Of a stretch of 64,000 nt of DNA, positions 61,531-64,000 are shown one piece after another. Location of the stretch: positions 2,170,001 to 2,234,000 of the forward strand of contig NZ_AP022583.1 of the NCBI RefSeq assembly GCF_010731635.1. The letters are read 5' to 3'. Positions within the stretch are counted from its first letter, which is position 1. Every line of letters starts with the position of its first letter. Made by a program: the position numbers and the translations under genes. Below the pieces are notes generated by a model, which was not told where the DNA came from, searched no databases, and saw nothing but the letters and a program-made list of their open reading frames with translations. Source of the stretch: Mycobacterium noviomagense. Its GTDB lineage: Bacteria; Actinomycetota; Actinomycetes; Mycobacteriales; Mycobacteriaceae.

Positions 61531-64000
61531 TTAGCGAGCATGGCCGCGCGCCGGCAGGCGGAGCCTGAAGCGGACAAACACAGTTGCCACCAGTCCCAGT
61601 GCCGCCAGCATCCCCATATCCAAAAGCCAATAGCGCGGCGCATGCAGCCACAGCCGGTCGGCTGGCACGTCCACCTCTATGTGGCGCAGGTCCACCGTCG
61701 ATGCCGACGCCGCTAAACCCCACCTCGCGGGCAGCAGCCACGACGCCTGCGACAGCCCGATCCGGCCGGTCACCGGGATCAACCCGCCGGCCAACACCAT
61801 TGACACCATGATCGCCACGACCAGCATGGGCAGAATCTGTTCGGTGGAGCGCGCCAGCGACGACAACGCCAGCCCCACCATGGCCGACGTGATGGCGGTG
61901 GCCGCCAGTGTCGCGTACAGCTCGGCGACACCGTTGCCCAACAACACTGCGCCTCGGGTCGGGGCGCCCCTCCCGACAACCAAAATCGTTGTCAGGATCG
62001 CGGTTTGGATCAACGCCGCAAGGCTGTAGATCAGCACCTTGGCCAGCAGATAAGCCGACGCCGAAAGGCCCACGGCCTGTTCGCGTTTGAAGATCATGCG
62101 TTCACCGACCAGGTCGCGAATGGTCAACGCGGTTCCCATGAACACCGCCGCGACGTTGAGCAGGATCAGGATGTCGCTGGGCTCATTGGGTTGGGCTCCA
62201 CGGGGATTGGCCACCCCCAGACCGGTGTTCCCCGGAACTGCCAGCAACAGCGCGCCGAGAACGAACGGCAACACGGCCAGGAACGCGAAATAGCCGCGGT
62301 CGGCCCTGATGAGCCGCATCTGACGGCGTGCGATCGTCGACACCTGCCGCCATAGGCTGGTATGCGGCGGAGTGCCCAGCGGCACTGCGCCCTCGGTCGT
62401 CGACGGCTGGCGCGGGGCAGCGGGATGCCGCGCCATAAATGCTCGGTGCACACCGTCGGGGTCGGTGCTGACGCGGGCGAAGATGTCGGCCCAGTCGGTG
62501 GTTCCCATTGCCGGACCGATCTGCTGGGGCGGGTCGGCGAAGGCGGTCTTGCCGCCGGGTGCCAGCAGCAGGATCTGGTCGCACATGTTCACGTAGGTCA
62601 GCGAATGGGTGACCACGATAACCACCCGACCGGCGTCGGCCAGCCGGCGCAGCATCGTCATCACCTGCCGGTCCAGCGCCGGGTCCAGGCCCGAGGTCGG
62701 TTCGTCGAGGATCAGCAGCGACGGACCGGTCAACAGCTCCATGGCCACCGACGCACGCTTGCGCTGACCGCCGGAAAGCTTGTCCACGCGTGTCTTTCGG
62801 TGCGGCGTCAGCTCCAGCTCGTCGAGCACCCGGGCGACGACCTGACGACGGTCAGCAGCCGAGGTGTCCGGAGGCAGCCGCAGTTCCGCGGCGTAGTTCA
62901 GCGCCTGCTCAACGGTCAATTGGCGGTGCACGACGTCGTCTTGGGGCACCATCCCGATGCGGGAGCGCATCGACGCGTATTCGGCGTGCACGTCGTGCCC
63001 GTCGAAGCTGACCACTCCGGCGCTCGGCGCCGTCGTGCCGCCAATCAGCTTGACCAAGGTCGATTTACCCGCACCGGATGGTCCGATGACCGCCGTGAGC
63101 GTCCCGGGCCGCGCGGTGAACGACACATCGGTCAACAGCGTGTGTCCGTCGATGCTCAAGCCCAGCCCGTGGGCGGTGAGTCCGCTGGTGCGCGCATGCG
63201 CGGTGCGCGGTACCAGCGTGTTGCCCACCGCCACGAGGTCGGTGTTGCCGATGGTGACGACGTCGCCCTCCCGCAGCACTGCGCTCCGGATGCGGGCGCC
63301 GTTGACGAACGTGCCGTTGCTGCTGTTGTTGTCGCGGATCTCGATACCGGCCGGGGTGGGAACGAGCATCGCGTGCACGCGCGATGCCAGCGCGTCGTCG
63401 ACCACGACGTCGTTGTTTGTGAAGCGGCCGACAGTCTTCGACCCGCGCGGCGCGGAGCCGGTGCGCGGCGGCAGCAACAAGCGCATCGTGTCGCCGATGC
63501 GTTCGCGGCGACTCGGCTGCGGGCGGCCCGGTCGCGGCGGCGGTGGGATCCGCACACGCGGCGGTGAAATCGGCGGCGGGGTAAGCCGGGTCTTGTTGGC
63601 GCTGTCGGTCCGGCTTCGGCTGCTCGGCATGCGTTCCAGCGTTGGGGGATTGCGCGGCTCGAATGACGCAGCCGATGTCGCGGCGCGAAAGGTCAGCTGC
63701 GGCCCACGCGGGCTGCCGAGCGTGATTCGCCGGCGGTTGCCGATCGGCACCATCGGGGCGCGCACACCGTCGACGAAAACCCCGTTCTGGCTTTTGTCGA
63801 CCACGACCCACTGCGCGCCGTCGAATCGCAGTATCGCGTGCATGCGCGATATCAGGCCAAGCTCGGCGCGGTCGCCGTCGTGCAGACAGATGTCACAGTC
63901 GCGGTCGCGGCCCACTGTGACGTCACGGTCGGTGGGAAACGTGTACATCGCCGATCCGAGCCAGACGGTCAGCGGTGATTTCTCTTCGGTTACTACGCCT
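61531..64000 (-). CDS. FHA-domain ABC transporter, ATPase-permease fusion (5' end outside window)
   Basis: An open frame to the window edge (at least 822 residues) with the Rv1747 plan. FHA domain 1 has RDVTVGRDRDCDICLHD and LGLISRMHAILRFD. A Pro-rich linker follows, then FHA domain 2 (DNNSSNGTFVNGARI). The ABC ATPase has Walker A GPSGAGKSTL, signature LSGGQRKRASVAMEL and Walker B LLILDEPTSGLDP. Six membrane helices follow at the C-terminus (ABC2 type). Rv1747 is phosphorylated by PknF and exports a cell-envelope glycolipid. The in-frame ATG at 63948 is not the start, because the FHA strand begins upstream (LTVWLGSAMYTF). Confidence 0.93.
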   Translation of the reverse strand, partial: GVVTEEKSPLTVWLGSAMYTFPTDRDVTVGRDRDCDICLHDGDRAELGLISRMHAILRFDGAQWVVVDKSQNGVFVDGVRAPMVPIGNRRRITLGSPRGPQLTFRAATSAASFEPRNPPTLERMPSSRSRTDSANKTRLTPPPISPPRVRIPPPPRPGRPQPSRRERIGDTMRLLLPPRTGSAPRGSKTVGRFTNNDVVVDDALASRVHAMLVPTPAGIEIRDNNSSNGTFVNGARIRSAVLREGDVVTIGNTDLVAVGNTLVPRTAHARTSGLTAHGLGLSIDGHTLLTDVSFTARPGTLTAVIGPSGAGKSTLVKLIGGTTAPSAGVVSFDGHDVHAEYASMRSRIGMVPQDDVVHRQLTVEQALNYAAELRLPPDTSAADRRQVVARVLDELELTPHRKTRVDKLSGGQRKRASVAMELLTGPSLLILDEPTSGLDPALDRQVMTMLRRLADAGRVVIVVTHSLTYVNMCDQILLLAPGGKTAFADPPQQIGPAMGTTDWADIFARVSTDPDGVHRAFMARHPAAPRQPSTTEGAVPLGTPPHTSLWRQVSTIARRQMRLIRADRGYFAFLAVLPFVLGALLLAVPGNTGLGVANPRGAQPNEPSDILILLNVAAVFMGTALTIRDLVGERMIFKREQAVGLSASAYLLAKVLIYSLAALIQTAILTTILVVGRGAPTRGAVLLGNGVAELYATLAATAITSAMVGLALSSLARSTEQILPMLVVAIMVSMVLAGGLIPVTGRIGLSQASWLLPARWGLAASASTVDLRHIEVDVPADRLWLHAPRYWLLDMGMLAALGLVATVFVRFRLRLPARGHAR

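Noticed and set aside
62362..63567. 401-codon plus-strand frame opposite the ABC transporter gene
   Set aside because: It is antisense to clear FHA and ATPase motifs and has no domain of its own.

Overview
The window is high-GC DNA from a mycobacterium, most likely a slow grower. The gene order follows the Mycobacterium tuberculosis chromosome from nirB (Rv0252) to about Rv0308, with local gains, losses and decay. Diagnostic families are present: a complete ESX-3 type VII secretion locus, PE/PPE proteins, Stf0 sulfotransferase, MycP mycosin and fused double-domain FadE6. I saw no tRNA, rRNA, CRISPR array or intact insertion sequence.

Region 1 (1-6.8 kb) is nitrite/nitrate assimilation. It holds the 3' part of nirB, nirD, a sirohydrochlorin chelatase, the HemD-like regulator NnaR and two tandem NarK transporters. 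A strong hairpin terminator lies between the narK copies, and a perfect 18-bp palindrome lies upstream of the first one transcribed.

Region 2 (6.8-23.9 kb) is a mixed metabolic stretch: aminoglycoside 2'-acetyltransferase, 5-oxoprolinase subunits, a siderophore-type binding lipoprotein, a LigD-type polymerase, FadD2, FadE6, a decayed 2-hydroxyacid dehydrogenase, an alpha/beta hydrolase, a glyoxalase-fold protein, TetR regulators, a DUF2236 protein, a methyltransferase, an aldehyde dehydrogenase and a LacI regulator.

Region 3 (24.1-40.9 kb) is ESX-3. The order is eccA3-eccB3-eccC3-PE5-PPE4-esxG-esxH-espG3-eccD3-mycP3-eccE3, preceded by a Zur-like box and an IdeR-like box. A divergent PPE4 paralogue with apparent compensating frameshifts sits on the other side of this control region. 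Together these genes build the iron/zinc-responsive secretion machine and its substrates.

Region 4 (40.9-53.0 kb) holds a TetR/ferritin-like pair with an inverted-repeat operator, a cytochrome P450 with a divergent TetR, an amidohydrolase, Tam, Stf0, an SRPBCC protein, a zinc alcohol dehydrogenase, a sulfatase, a BluB-like protein, a YtfJ-like protein and a PAP2 phosphatase.

Region 5 (53.2-61.5 kb) is the most unusual part. It is an island of secretion-associated and toxin genes. It carries a TNT-domain (CpnT-type necrotizing toxin) protein, an AT-rich gene in the immunity position, a membrane-anchored protein, a large proline-rich protein resembling Rv3899c and two further probable secretion-associated proteins. 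The head of the island shows a tandem duplication of a [DUF2563 - TNT gene] module with reciprocal decay: one copy keeps DUF2563 and has lost the TNT gene, and the other keeps the TNT gene and has lost DUF2563. The window ends inside an FHA-FHA-ABC transporter gene of the Rv1747 type.
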